Part shown: one piece after another, positions 53,076 to 63,067 of the stretch
Position numbering within the stretch: position 1 is the stretch's first letter
Layout: the number at the start of each line of letters is the position of its first letter
Assembly: GCF_027925145.1 (NCBI RefSeq)
Contig: NZ_AP027130.1
Span: 682,001-746,000 of the forward strand
Source of the DNA: Thermodesulfomicrobium sp. WS
GTDB taxonomy: Bacteria > Desulfobacterota > Desulfovibrionia > Desulfovibrionales > Desulfomicrobiaceae
Length of the DNA stretch: 64,000 bases
Direction of reading: 5' to 3'
Notes under the pieces: model-generated
Told to the model about the DNA's origin: nothing
Database searches by the model: none
What the model saw: the letters and a program-made list of their open reading frames with translations, nothing else
Translations under genes and position numbers: made by a program

Positions 53076-53111
53076 GAAAAAGCCCTCTTGGCATTTGGGC
53101 CAAAAGGGCTT
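53076..53111 (-). terminator. Terminator of tRNA-Arg
   Basis: AAGCCCTTTTGGC and GCCAAGAGGGCTT (13-bp stem with one T-G pair, 6-nt loop) followed by TTTC on the minus strand, 8 nt after the tRNA. Confidence 0.85.
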
Positions 53112-53118
53112 GATGTGC

Positions 53119-53195
53119 TGGTGCGCCCGGCATGATTCGAACATGCGACCTACTGATTCGTAGTCAGGTACTCTATCCAGCTGAGCTACGGGCGC
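53119..53195 (-). tRNA. tRNA-Arg (ACG)
   Basis: 77-nt cloverleaf; acceptor GCGCCCG and CGGGCGC, encoded CCA, anticodon loop CTACGAA giving ACG (arginine, read as ICG). The first pair of the anticodon stem (27-43) is a C-T mismatch; the other four pair. Confidence 0.92.
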
Positions 53196-53210
53196 GTGGT
53201 GCAGAGGTGC

Positions 53211-53238
53211 CTTTTATGGAAAGGTTTTCCCCTGTCAA
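53211..53238 (-). promoter_or_regulatory. Promoter of tRNA-Arg
   Basis: TTGACA (53238-53233), 16-nt spacer, TAAAAG (53216-53211), 15 nt before the tRNA, just after tRNA-Leu. Confidence 0.6.
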
Positions 53239-53245
53239 GTTTTTT

Positions 53246-53333
53246 TGGTGCCGGAGGCGAGACTCGAACTCGCAAGGGGCCGAACCCCGGTGGATTTTGA
53301 GTCCACTGCGTCTACCAATTCCACCACTCCGGC
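53246..53333 (-). tRNA. tRNA-Leu (CAA)
   Basis: 88-nt type II tRNA with a long variable arm (CCGGGGTTCGGCCCCTTG region), acceptor GCCGGAG and CTCCGGC, encoded CCA and anticodon CAA in loop CTCAAAA. Confidence 0.93.
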
Positions 53334-53346
53334 ACGCAGGAAGCCC

Positions 53347-53375
53347 TTTTTAGAGAAGAGCCGTGGGGCCGTCAA
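53347..53375 (-). promoter_or_regulatory. Promoter of tRNA-Leu
   Basis: TTGACG (53375-53370), 17-nt spacer, TAAAAA (53352-53347), 13 nt before the tRNA. Confidence 0.7.
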
Positions 53376-53501
53376 GCAGGGAATTGGTGCATGTGTTGTG
53401 GTGATGTCTTTGGAGGGGATGCTTGCCTTTCTGGGGGAGAGGAGTAGAAGAGAAATCTAGGTTCGTTTTTGGAGTGTCGTTAAGAAACAGTGGAGGTGTC
53501 T

Positions 53502-54611
53502 ATGCGTTTGAAATTGTTTGGTGTTTTTTTGATGGCCCTTGTCCTGGCCGTCCCGGCGTGGGGTGCCGATTACGTGCGTAAGGTGGATAATTTTTTGATT
53601 CTTTTGGATACTTCGGGATCGATGTACGATAGCTTCCAGAAAGGCCCACAGAGCAAAGTGGGGCACGCTGCGGCGCTTTTGGCGCGCATGAATAAAGAGA
53701 TCCCGGAGCTGGGCTACCTTGGTGGCCTGTACACGGCGGCTCCTTTCCGCGAACTTCAGGTGCTTTCTCCCTTTGCTCAGAAGACCTATGGCGAGGCCGT
53801 GGCCAAGGTGCCGGTGCAGTGCAAGAGTCTGCAGTGCGCATGGCCGACTCCCTTGGGCGTTGGCTTGGCGGCCCTGGAGCCAGCCATCAAGAGCGTCTCT
53901 GGCCGTACTGCGGTGATCATCCTTTCCGACGGCATGGAAAACCAGGGGCCGGCGACGCTGCCCATTGCCAAGATGCTGGCGGAAAAATACGGCGTGTGCT
54001 TCCATGTGATCAGCTATGCGGACAAGGCCTCGGGGCAGGCGCTGTTGGATGCCATTGCCAAGCTCAAGGATTGCTCGGTGAGCGCGAAGGCCGCACAGCT
54101 GGATGATCCTGCCGCCCTTTCCACCTTTGTGCGCAAGGTCTTTTACGATATGGTGAGCGATGGCGACGACGATGGCGACGGCGTGCTCAATTCCAAGGAT
54201 AAATGCCCAGGCACCCCCAAGGACTTGGCAGTGGATGTCGATGGCTGTCCCATCCCGCTCACGGTGACGCTGCATGTGTTCTTCGACTTCGACAAATGGG
54301 ATATCAAGCCGCAGTACCACAAGGACTTGGCGAATTTTGCCAATTTCATGAAGCAGTACCCTGGGGTGAAGGTGGAGATCGATGGTCATACCGACTCCAT
54401 TGGTTCTGATGAGTACAACCAAAAACTCTCCCAGCGTCGCGCTGAGTCGGTGCGGATGTATCTGGTGCAGAAGCTGGGGATGAATCCCTCCCTGCTGACT
54501 GCCGTGGGTTTTGGCGAGTCCAAGCCCATTGCCAGCAACGACACCGAAGAAGGCCGGGCCAAGAACCGTCGCATCGAGGCGGTGCTGGATGGGGTGTACA
54601 AAAAGCGCTAA
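53502..54611 (+). CDS. VWA - thrombospondin type 3 - OmpA-like envelope protein
   Basis: 369-aa exported protein. A signal peptide (residues 1-21, PAWGAD cleavage) is followed by a von Willebrand A domain whose MIDAS reads DTSGSM (residues about 34-39), then a short calcium-binding type 3 repeat (DGDDDGDGVLNSKDKCPGTP, about residues 218-237) and a C-terminal OmpA/MotB peptidoglycan-binding domain (HTDSIGSDEYNQKLSQRRAESV). It probably sits in the periplasm or outer membrane, bound to peptidoglycan, with the metal-dependent VWA domain binding a partner. TGGAGG lies 5 nt before the ATG; a terminator follows. Confidence 0.92.
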   Translation: MRLKLFGVFLMALVLAVPAWGADYVRKVDNFLILLDTSGSMYDSFQKGPQSKVGHAAALLARMNKEIPELGYLGGLYTAAPFRELQVLSPFAQKTYGEAVAKVPVQCKSLQCAWPTPLGVGLAALEPAIKSVSGRTAVIILSDGMENQGPATLPIAKMLAEKYGVCFHVISYADKASGQALLDAIAKLKDCSVSAKAAQLDDPAALSTFVRKVFYDMVSDGDDDGDGVLNSKDKCPGTPKDLAVDVDGCPIPLTVTLHVFFDFDKWDIKPQYHKDLANFANFMKQYPGVKVEIDGHTDSIGSDEYNQKLSQRRAESVRMYLVQKLGMNPSLLTAVGFGESKPIASNDTEEGRAKNRRIEAVLDGVYKKR

Positions 54612-54634
54612 TCCGCTTGATGGAGCAAGGGTAC

Positions 54635-54666
54635 GGCCGCTCATGGTATGATGGGCGGCCTTTTTT
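54635..54666 (+). terminator. Terminator after the VWA/OmpA gene
   Basis: GGCCGC (54635-54640) and GCGGCC (54655-54660), extended by TCAT/ATGA pairing, followed by T6; 24 nt after the stop. Confidence 0.85.
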
Positions 54667-54792
54667 ATGCTATTTCAGTATAGTGAAAAAAGTATCGAAG
54701 TTTTTCGCCAAAAGCGTCCATGCGGCGGGAATATTCCGTGAATTATGTGACATGGTGCACGACGAAAAAAAGACTTGAGCTGGGGGGCGGGT

Positions 54793-54830
54793 TTATCCAC
54801 AAAAGGGGGCATCGAAAATATTTATCCACA
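54793..54830 (+). promoter_or_regulatory. Two perfect DnaA boxes
   Basis: TTATCCACA occurs at 54793-54801 and 54822-54830, same strand, 29 bp apart. The second abuts the AGGAGGGG ribosome-binding site of the DUF169 gene. They lie in the otherwise AT-rich gap after 54667. Two exact 9-mers this close are unlikely by chance in a GC-rich genome, so DnaA control of this transcript is possible. Confidence 0.55.
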
Positions 54831-54840
54831 GGAGGGGACG

Positions 54841-55617
54841 ATGACGTATACGGAGATGCAAGACCTGCTCATGCGTGAGCTGCGCTTGTACCACTATCCC
54901 ATCGCAGTGAAGTTTTTTTATGACCAGGAGGCAGTGGATGCCTTCAAGGCCGCAGCAGACGAGTATGTCGTTCCAGTCAAACCCATGACGTTTTGCCAGT
55001 GGGAGATTGCCGCCCGTATGAAAGGGCAGGTGGTGTACTCGGAAAAAGAGGGGCTTGGATGTTCCAATGCCCACTACAGCTTTGGCTGGAAGCCTTTTGA
55101 CGAAGGTGAGGTGAAAAGCCACGCCAAGTATACGCGGGATTTGGAGCAGGCAGAGCGTTTTGTCCGTTCCAAGGCGCGTATGCCGGAGGGGATGATCGGC
55201 ATCGCCGTGGCGCCGCTTGCCAAGGCCGATCTTTTCGGTGGCCCGGATACCGTGCACTTCTATTGCGACAACATGCAGGCCTACCATTTGGCGGTGGATT
55301 ACATGGCCGCCATGGATGCCCACCCCTTGCGTCCGGCGATCACCATGAATTCATCTGCATGTGGCGGCAATGTATGGACTTATGTGAATAAGGACTTCAA
55401 CATGCTCCCCGCCTGCTCCGGGTCGTACAATGCCGGAAAGACTGAACGGGGCGAGATCAACGTCATTATCCCAGGTGAAGCCATTGGTGCGGTTTGTGAT
55501 CGTCTGGTGGAGCGTATAGAGAAGCTTGGCAGCAGTTCCATTACCCGGCCTGGCGACGGCTTCCCGGGTGCGGATGTGTGTAAAAACTGTCCTCTCATTG
55601 TTTTCAAGAAAGCCTAA
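54841..55617 (+). CDS. DUF169 family protein
   Basis: 258-aa cytosolic protein of the DUF169 family, of unknown function, common in anaerobes. Conserved-looking features include the N-terminal RLYHYPIAVKFF segment, four cysteine sites (FCQWE, LGCSNAHY, SSACGG, LPACSG) and a C-terminal CKNCP. The cysteines suggest metal or redox binding. AGGAGGGG precedes the ATG directly after the second DnaA box. Followed after 20 nt by the TauE/SafE permease, so probably one operon. Confidence 0.85.
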   Translation: MTYTEMQDLLMRELRLYHYPIAVKFFYDQEAVDAFKAAADEYVVPVKPMTFCQWEIAARMKGQVVYSEKEGLGCSNAHYSFGWKPFDEGEVKSHAKYTRDLEQAERFVRSKARMPEGMIGIAVAPLAKADLFGGPDTVHFYCDNMQAYHLAVDYMAAMDAHPLRPAITMNSSACGGNVWTYVNKDFNMLPACSGSYNAGKTERGEINVIIPGEAIGAVCDRLVERIEKLGSSSITRPGDGFPGADVCKNCPLIVFKKA

Positions 55618-55637
55618 CCCGTTGCAGGAGGAATATC

Positions 55638-56864
55638 ATGCGTCGATTGTGGTTGCTTGGAGTTTTGAGTGTCATTCTGATGATCGGTGCGGGGCAGGTC
55701 TGGGCCCAGCAAGACAACGCGACTCCACCGTCAGCGCAAGTCAAGGCCGAACCTGCCGCTCCATCCGCCCCGGCTGCTCCCGCTGCCCCGGCGGCAGGGG
55801 GAAGCAAATTGGAGCGCGCCATCAAAACGGCACCGGTGGGCACGGAGCCTGGGCAGATTGATCCTAATAAGGCCCCAGGATTTTTGGGGATCCCGGGTGC
55901 GCCGCAGGTGAACCCCATTCTTGCCTTGCTATGGGCCGTCTGGGTGGGCTGGATCTTTTCCACCGTGGGCGCCTTTGGCGGCGTCATGGCAGGTGTGGGC
56001 CATATGTCGGTATTTGGCCTGGGCGGATATGCCAAGACGTTTAAAGGCACCGCACCGGAACTCAACAAGGCGATCACTGACTCTATTCGTGGCTCCAACC
56101 AGTTTTTGGTAGGACTTTCGGCACTGATTTCCAGCTTCAATTATTGGAAGATGGGGCGGTTGGTCATGCCCTTGGCCCTTGCCTTGGGTGTCGGCTCGCT
56201 CCTTGGAGCCTGGGGATCGGTGACCCTGACGGCGGGAAAGGTCAGCTTCTCGCAGTATCAGGGCTGGTTTGGTCTTTTTGTGCTGGTCTTGGGGTGCTAT
56301 CTTTTCTGGGAGACATCTCCCGCTGGGCAGGCCAGTAAGAAGAAGGCCAAGGAAGCGGCTCAAGCCTTTGAGCGGGCTGTGAAGGAAAAGGGCGCTGGCT
56401 GTGAGATCGACACCAAGGTGAAGATCGTGAGCGCCAGTCTGACGCAAGTGCAATTTACCTTCTGTGGTGTGGAGTTTACCTTCAACCCGCTGCTTCCCAT
56501 TGTCGGGGGCTTTGCCATCTCCGCAGTGGCCGCTTTCCTCGGCGTTGGTGGTGGCTTTCTTTTGGTGCCGTTTTTGACCAGTATTACCCAGCTGCCCATG
56601 TATTTGGCTGCCGGTACTTCGGCCCTGGCGGTGCTCATCAGCATGATCACCAGTATCGCCACGCTGATTTCCAAGGGGACGCCCATGGATTGGGTGCTCA
56701 TCGGCACGGAATTGGTCGGTATCGCCATCGGCTCGGTGATTGGACCGCGCACGTCCAAGTATTTCTCGGACATTTGGCTCAAGCGTCTTTTCATCGTTCT
56801 TGCCCTGTATGTGGGTGTGGATTACGTGTTGCGCGGCTTCTTCAACTACAGACTGTTCGGCTAA
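55638..56864 (+). CDS. TauE/SafE-family permease with N-terminal extension
   Basis: Probable anion exporter of the TauE/SafE family (sulfite or sulfonate in characterised members). 408 aa. A signal-peptide-like start (residues 1-23) is followed by an Ala/Pro-rich segment (about 25-60) and about eight membrane spans. A soluble stretch of about 70 residues (about 235-275) lies between the two halves; VAAFLGVGGGFLLVP and AAGTSALAVL mark the family core. GGAGGAAT lies before the ATG. In a sulfate reducer, sulfite transport is plausible but only inferred. Confidence 0.85.
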   Translation: MRRLWLLGVLSVILMIGAGQVWAQQDNATPPSAQVKAEPAAPSAPAAPAAPAAGGSKLERAIKTAPVGTEPGQIDPNKAPGFLGIPGAPQVNPILALLWAVWVGWIFSTVGAFGGVMAGVGHMSVFGLGGYAKTFKGTAPELNKAITDSIRGSNQFLVGLSALISSFNYWKMGRLVMPLALALGVGSLLGAWGSVTLTAGKVSFSQYQGWFGLFVLVLGCYLFWETSPAGQASKKKAKEAAQAFERAVKEKGAGCEIDTKVKIVSASLTQVQFTFCGVEFTFNPLLPIVGGFAISAVAAFLGVGGGFLLVPFLTSITQLPMYLAAGTSALAVLISMITSIATLISKGTPMDWVLIGTELVGIAIGSVIGPRTSKYFSDIWLKRLFIVLALYVGVDYVLRGFFNYRLFG

Positions 56865-56875
56865 TGTCGGTCAGT

Positions 56876-56904
56876 CCATGGCCCAGGGGTTCCCTGGGCC
56901 ATGG
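56876..56904 (+). terminator. Perfect 13-bp hairpin after the TauE/SafE gene
   Basis: CCATGGCCCAGGG (56876-56888) pairs with CCCTGGGCCATGG (56892-56904) around GTT. It starts 12 nt after the stop codon and lacks a T run, so it is a weak terminator or an mRNA-stabilising or processing element. It ends 11 nt before the next start codon and includes an alternative ATG. Confidence 0.6.
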
Positions 56905-56915
56905 AAGAGGCGTGC

Positions 56916-57476
56916 ATGCTTGCTTCTTGGTTCCATCGTGTTGATCCGTTTCTGATCTGGGCCTTCCGTCTGCTCCCGGCGGGGGCTTTGGCCTTTGTGG
57001 TGGGCTGCGCAGTCTTGGCGCTCCTGGCGGTGGTGGTGGGCGGCGTTTCGTCGCTGCTGGTGCAAGGGCTCAACCGCGGCTGGTATCGGCGGCAATACGA
57101 AGAGATGATCCGCATGCACAACATCTCCGTGGACGCCGTTGCCCATGGCAGCAAGGATGCGTACCTGGCGGCCAATAAGGAGGCCATGGAGGCCTTTGGG
57201 AAATATTTTTTCAGCCAGGCTGGGGTCTTCACCATATCACTGTGGCCGGTGCCGGTGATTTTGGCCTGGATGGATCTTCGCTTCCGCGATGCGCCGTTGG
57301 AGATATTCGGCTGGAATATCTCATACTTCGTGGTGTTTCTCGTGGTCTATATCGGGGTGCGGCTTGTGGTTGGGCCTCGGCTCAAGTTCCTGACCCCATA
57401 CCGTCGCTTGTGCGCTTGGGCCGAGCATCGGGAGGGGATCACTCCCCGGCATTTTGAAGATATCGGCAAGGAGTAG
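56916..57476 (+). CDS. Membrane protein of unknown function (EMC3/DUF106-like layout)
   Basis: 186 aa. Membrane spans at residues about 15-50 (one long or two short), then a charged helix, and two more at about 95-115 and 130-150. The N-terminal span, basic and coiled middle, and C-terminal pair recall DUF106/EMC3 insertase-like proteins, but I cannot confirm homology. The ATG at 56916 has AGAGG 5 nt upstream; the earlier ATG at 56901 lies in the hairpin. Ends 4 nt before the next gene. Confidence 0.7.
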   Translation: MLASWFHRVDPFLIWAFRLLPAGALAFVVGCAVLALLAVVVGGVSSLLVQGLNRGWYRRQYEEMIRMHNISVDAVAHGSKDAYLAANKEAMEAFGKYFFSQAGVFTISLWPVPVILAWMDLRFRDAPLEIFGWNISYFVVFLVVYIGVRLVVGPRLKFLTPYRRLCAWAEHREGITPRHFEDIGKE

Positions 57477-57480
57477 GGTG

Positions 57481-59112
57481 ATGGAGTTCCGGGGCCTGGC
57501 CCGGCTGCCTCTTTGCGCTTTTCCCGCAGGGACTTTGGGGGCGCGGCGTTTTCGCCGCGTTCGTCTTTTTTTTGCCGCGCTCCACGCGTGGCTGCGTCTC
57601 GTGGGGCGACTCAGCGCTGCCGCCGTCGCCGAACATCCTGTGGATTGGGCCGTGGTGGAGCAGGATGTGGAGCGACTGGCCGCAGCGACCATGCGTTCGG
57701 TGCGCCTTCTGCAAGCCTTGGAGCCCACCCGCTGGCTCGATGTGGAAGAATGGGCCGTGAAGCTCACCTTTTATGCCCGACTGATGGCCGGACATCCGGA
57801 ACCCGAGATCTCCCCCAGCTTTTTTTCTCCCCTCGTGCCGGGACGGGGAATGGTGGTGGAAAACCACTTGTGGCGCTACGCTATGGATGTGGCGGATCTG
57901 CAGCGTCGTGTGGATGGAATCCTGCGGCGTTTGTCCGCGGTGGAGGACCCCGGTTGGCAGCGCGCCGCGCGTCTGGTGCAGGACATGCCCCTTCCCGAAG
58001 TTGTGGAGCGGGAGGCCGAGATTCTGGCGTTCGAGTGGCAGGCACGGACTTGTGCCGCGGTCGCGGTGCTCGAAGCGCCGGAAGGGCAGCGGGTTTTGGA
58101 GCCTGTACTGGTTCCGGTGCGGGAGTTGTGGGCCGGGGTGCGCCGGGCCTGGGCGTTGCGGTTCGCCCCGGACGCCGTGGCGTGGCGTCGGTTTTTGGGC
58201 CGCTGCGATGAGGAAGTGGGCTGCCGGGTGGTGGTGGTCGCTGATCCCAAGGCTGTGGCCTGGGAGGGGACCGTGCAGGGACTTATGGGCGGCGCGCCTC
58301 CCGAAGATGCGGCTGCTCCCGGCCCTGGCGTATGGATTCTGCAGGAAGGCGGAACATGGGTGCCGGTGGCTTCGCCCTCAAGAGCGGCGGCAGGCGCCCC
58401 CTGGCGGCAGCGCCTGGAAACGGTGCGCACTCGGATTGTGGGCGAGGGAGATCCCCCGGTGCGGCCGGAGCATTGTCGCAACCTGGAGGATATGATCGCC
58501 CTCGCCCTGACTGCGTGCTGGGATGCGGTGTTTTCCCGCCTTGGCAGTCCAGGGCCCGGGGTTGCGGGAGTGAAATCTTTGGCTTTGGACCCGTTGGGAG
58601 AGGTAAGGTTTTACTGTACCCCCGGCGCGGTCTTTCCTTCGGCCGCCGGAAAATCCCTTGTGGGCGCAGAGGACGTGCGCTCGCTGCCGCTCTGGTCCCT
58701 GCTCAACGGGTGGATCGCCTTGGCCGATCCGGTCGTTCGCGCGAGCAGCGCTCGGGCCGTCGTGGGCTATGGCATCGTGGGCGCCGATGCCATGCACCTG
58801 TGCCTCTTTTCTGGCCGGCATATCCTTTTCGTGGAGGGGGAGGCGCTCACTTCCGCCCAACGTCAGGTGGTGGTGCGCTGGAAAGTCCCGTGGGCGCTTC
58901 AGGAGGAATTGGGCGTGGTCGCGCAGGTCCTTGCAGAGCGAGGCTTTACCGTAACCCGCCAGGGCATGGTGCTCGACGCCTGGATCGGTCAGGGCAGCGA
59001 AGTGGTCATGCAGCGGGCCTTGGCGGTGTTTGGGGGGGTTGTGCGCGGAGTGCTTGGCGGCCAGGGCGCAGGGGTGTGGCGCCGCATCGTCGCGTCGTGG
59101 GGCCGGGGGTGA
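57481..59112 (+). CDS. Unknown protein, 543 aa
   Basis: 543-aa, Arg/Ala/Val-rich protein with no signal peptide. A hydrophobic, basic stretch (residues about 22-52) could touch the membrane; the rest looks globular, with Trp-rich segments and VVVVADPK, WALQEELGVV and others. No known family recognised. AAGGAG lies 7 nt before the ATG and 4 nt separates it from the preceding stop, so it is translated with the small membrane protein. The (p)ppGpp synthetase gene follows after about 95 nt. Confidence 0.7.
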   Translation: MEFRGLARLPLCAFPAGTLGARRFRRVRLFFAALHAWLRLVGRLSAAAVAEHPVDWAVVEQDVERLAAATMRSVRLLQALEPTRWLDVEEWAVKLTFYARLMAGHPEPEISPSFFSPLVPGRGMVVENHLWRYAMDVADLQRRVDGILRRLSAVEDPGWQRAARLVQDMPLPEVVEREAEILAFEWQARTCAAVAVLEAPEGQRVLEPVLVPVRELWAGVRRAWALRFAPDAVAWRRFLGRCDEEVGCRVVVVADPKAVAWEGTVQGLMGGAPPEDAAAPGPGVWILQEGGTWVPVASPSRAAAGAPWRQRLETVRTRIVGEGDPPVRPEHCRNLEDMIALALTACWDAVFSRLGSPGPGVAGVKSLALDPLGEVRFYCTPGAVFPSAAGKSLVGAEDVRSLPLWSLLNGWIALADPVVRASSARAVVGYGIVGADAMHLCLFSGRHILFVEGEALTSAQRQVVVRWKVPWALQEELGVVAQVLAERGFTVTRQGMVLDAWIGQGSEVVMQRALAVFGGVVRGVLGGQGAGVWRRIVASWGRG

Positions 59113-59207
59113 CTTCGGCGGCAAGGGCCTTGCCAACGGACGGGGCTGGGACTAGGCCCCCAGTATGGCCATGCGTTTGGCGTGGTTTTTCCCCCAAGGA
59201 CGTCCCC

Positions 59208-61340
<2,133 letters not shown>

Positions 61341-61344
61341 ACGC

Positions 61345-61372
61345 AAAAAAGCCCGAGGAGGATTCCTCGGGC
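61345..61372 (-). terminator. Terminator of slyD
   Basis: GCCCGAGGA and TCCTCGGGC (9-bp perfect stem, GGAT loop), followed on the minus strand by T6. It also lies 5 nt after the spoT stop and could help end that transcript. Confidence 0.88.
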
Positions 61373-61399
61373 AAGGTGTCGGGAAGGGCTGCGCGTCCG

Positions 61400-61831
61400 C
61401 TAGGCGTCGATACGTACCACTTCGATTTCAAAGGTCAGGTCCTGGCCAGCCAGGGGATGGTTGGCGTCGATGGTGACGGACTCCTCGCTCACCTCCACGA
61501 TGGCCGCGGGGATTTCGTGGCCTTCGGGAGAGCGCAGAATGATCTGCTCGCCCACCTGGGCAGGGATGTGGCTCGGGAAGGACTGCCGGGGTACGGTGAG
61601 GACCATCTCCTCATGGTGCGGGCCGTAGGCCTCGGCGTAGGGGATGGTGGTGGTGCAGGTGTCGCCCACGGCGTTCATGGACCGCAGGGCCTTTTCAAAG
61701 CCGGGGATGACCATGCCTTGGCCGAGCGTGACCGAGAGGGGTTCGCGCCCGCGGGAAGAATCGAATTGCGTGCCGTCGTCCAGAGTGCCGGTGTAGTGGA
61801 CCACCACGGTGGTGCCGTCTGCCAATGCCAT
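61400..61831 (-). CDS. slyD: FKBP-type peptidyl-prolyl isomerase, SlyD type
   Basis: 143-aa proline isomerase and chaperone. FKBP core VVVHYTGTLDDGTQFDSS, GQGMVIPGFEKAL and an inserted-flap domain (residues about 70-120) mark SlyD. It has no signal peptide. The histidine-rich metal-binding tail of E. coli SlyD is absent. AAGGAG lies 7 nt before the ATG at 61831. Confidence 0.93.
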   Translation of the reverse strand: MALADGTTVVVHYTGTLDDGTQFDSSRGREPLSVTLGQGMVIPGFEKALRSMNAVGDTCTTTIPYAEAYGPHHEEMVLTVPRQSFPSHIPAQVGEQIILRSPEGHEIPAAIVEVSEESVTIDANHPLAGQDLTFEIEVVRIDA

Positions 61832-61872
61832 GAAAGCTCCTTGGGGTTGGGGTGAATGAATATGGCGCGAGC

Positions 61873-62232
61873 CTACCCGCGGCGCGCAAGCTCGGCAACC
61901 CATTTTTCCAGATCATTGGGCGTGCCGGGCGTGTGATCTTCAGGGTAGAGGAGCGCGGACATGTAAAAGGTGCTGTCGAGGTCCAAGCTGCGCCGGGCGC
62001 TTTGGCTCATGGCTTCGAGACGCCCCTGGATGGCCTGTCGGCGTGGCTCCGGAACGTCCTGGAGAAACGCTGCGGCGTTTTGGGCAAGGTCCGCCAAAAT
62101 TTGCGCCTTGTGGCGCATGTGCGCGCGGTAGCGGGCAGCGTCTTTGTCCTGGTGCAGGGCGATTTCCGCCTCAGTCTCGATGCCGCGAATGGTTTGGGCG
62201 GTGCTCTGCAAAAAATCGATCAAGGCTTTCAT
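61873..62232 (-). CDS. Small helical protein of unknown function
   Basis: 119 aa, charged and largely helical (YRAHMRHKAQILADLAQNAAAFL), no membrane span. GGAGG lies 7 nt before the ATG at 62232. The first 62 nt overlap the end of the phospholipase-like gene, so the start is inside it. No family recognised; a longer start (62481) has no ribosome-binding site. Confidence 0.6.
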   Translation of the reverse strand: MKALIDFLQSTAQTIRGIETEAEIALHQDKDAARYRAHMRHKAQILADLAQNAAAFLQDVPEPRRQAIQGRLEAMSQSARRSLDLDSTFYMSALLYPEDHTPGTPNDLEKWVAELARRG

Positions 62233-63067
62233 GGCGGCCCTCCAGGGAAGTAAGGTCTGCGGCCAGGGGAAAGATGATGCCCCGCTCGTGCAGGTCGTAG
62301 AAGCGGCGCTGGCGGCGGTGGAAATGGCGGATGGCGAAAAGGCGTTCGGCACCGATGGGGTCGTGCCCCATGGCCGCGCCATGCCGTGGGTCCGTGAGGG
62401 TTGTCCATACCAGGCGCAGGGCGAGGTCAAGGCTGTGCCGGGCCAGGGTGGCGGTGCGCGGACGCCGTGCCAGTGGTGCAAGATAGAGGTGTTCCAGGGT
62501 GCGCACCCCGTGCTGGAAGATGCCTTTCTTCAGGCGAAAAGTGACCGGGCGCTGGCAGGTGGCCTGGCGCAGCAGTGTGTCGGCCTCGGGAAATACGAGG
62601 GTGGCGATGGCACTGCCCTGGTGACTGGGGATGCGGATGTGGGCGTCTGCGAGCATTTCGGCATAGGAGTGGGCGAGCTTGCCGCGGCCTGCCGAGTATC
62701 CCAGCATGTTGGGGACGAAATAGTTGTGGGCAATGACATCGGCGGCCAAATGGGCCAGATACCCGTAGGCGTGGGCCGTGAGACGCGGCGTGGTCGTGTG
62801 ACTGAGGAGCCGTCGCGCCACGTCCCAGTTGTGGGAGTGGTGGGGCGTCGAGCGGCTGCCTTTGCCTACGAGGATGTCCGCCGCCAGGGAGCCGTATAGA
62901 AAAGCCCGGGGATGGGCGGCCAGAACTGTGGCCACGTGCGCGGGAAGAAGCTCCACGGAGGAAAGGATATGGTTGCCGATGGCAAGGTGGGCGGCCGGCC
63001 CCCAGGCCAGGGCCTCTGAGGGAAATAGGGCCGCGGCGGCCACAAGAACGAAGGCAAAGAAAATCAT
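62171..63067 (-). CDS. Zinc-dependent phospholipase C-like secreted protein
   Basis: 298 aa with a signal peptide (residues 1-21, ALA cleavage before WGPAAH). The [10 protein letters not shown] start, [11 protein letters not shown], and [18 protein letters not shown] histidine motifs match the zinc-dependent phospholipase C/S1-P1 nuclease-like fold, which places the N-terminal Trp on zinc. Substrate unknown (phospholipid or nucleic acid). The ATG overlaps the prfC stop (ATGA). Confidence 0.8.
   Translation of the reverse strand: MIFFAFVLVAAAALFPSEALAWGPAAHLAIGNHILSSVELLPAHVATVLAAHPRAFLYGSLAADILVGKGSRSTPHHSHNWDVARRLLSHTTTPRLTAHAYGYLAHLAADVIAHNYFVPNMLGYSAGRGKLAHSYAEMLADAHIRIPSHQGSAIATLVFPEADTLLRQATCQRPVTFRLKKGIFQHGVRTLEHLYLAPLARRPRTATLARHSLDLALRLVWTTLTDPRHGAAMGHDPIGAERLFAIRHFHRRQRRFYDLHERGIIFPLAADLTSLEGRHESLDRFFAEHRPNHSRHRD

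Noticed and set aside
54667-54840. Possible replication origin around the DnaA boxes.
   Set aside because: Only two boxes are present, no dnaA, dnaN or gyrase genes lie nearby, and no clear DNA-unwinding element follows.
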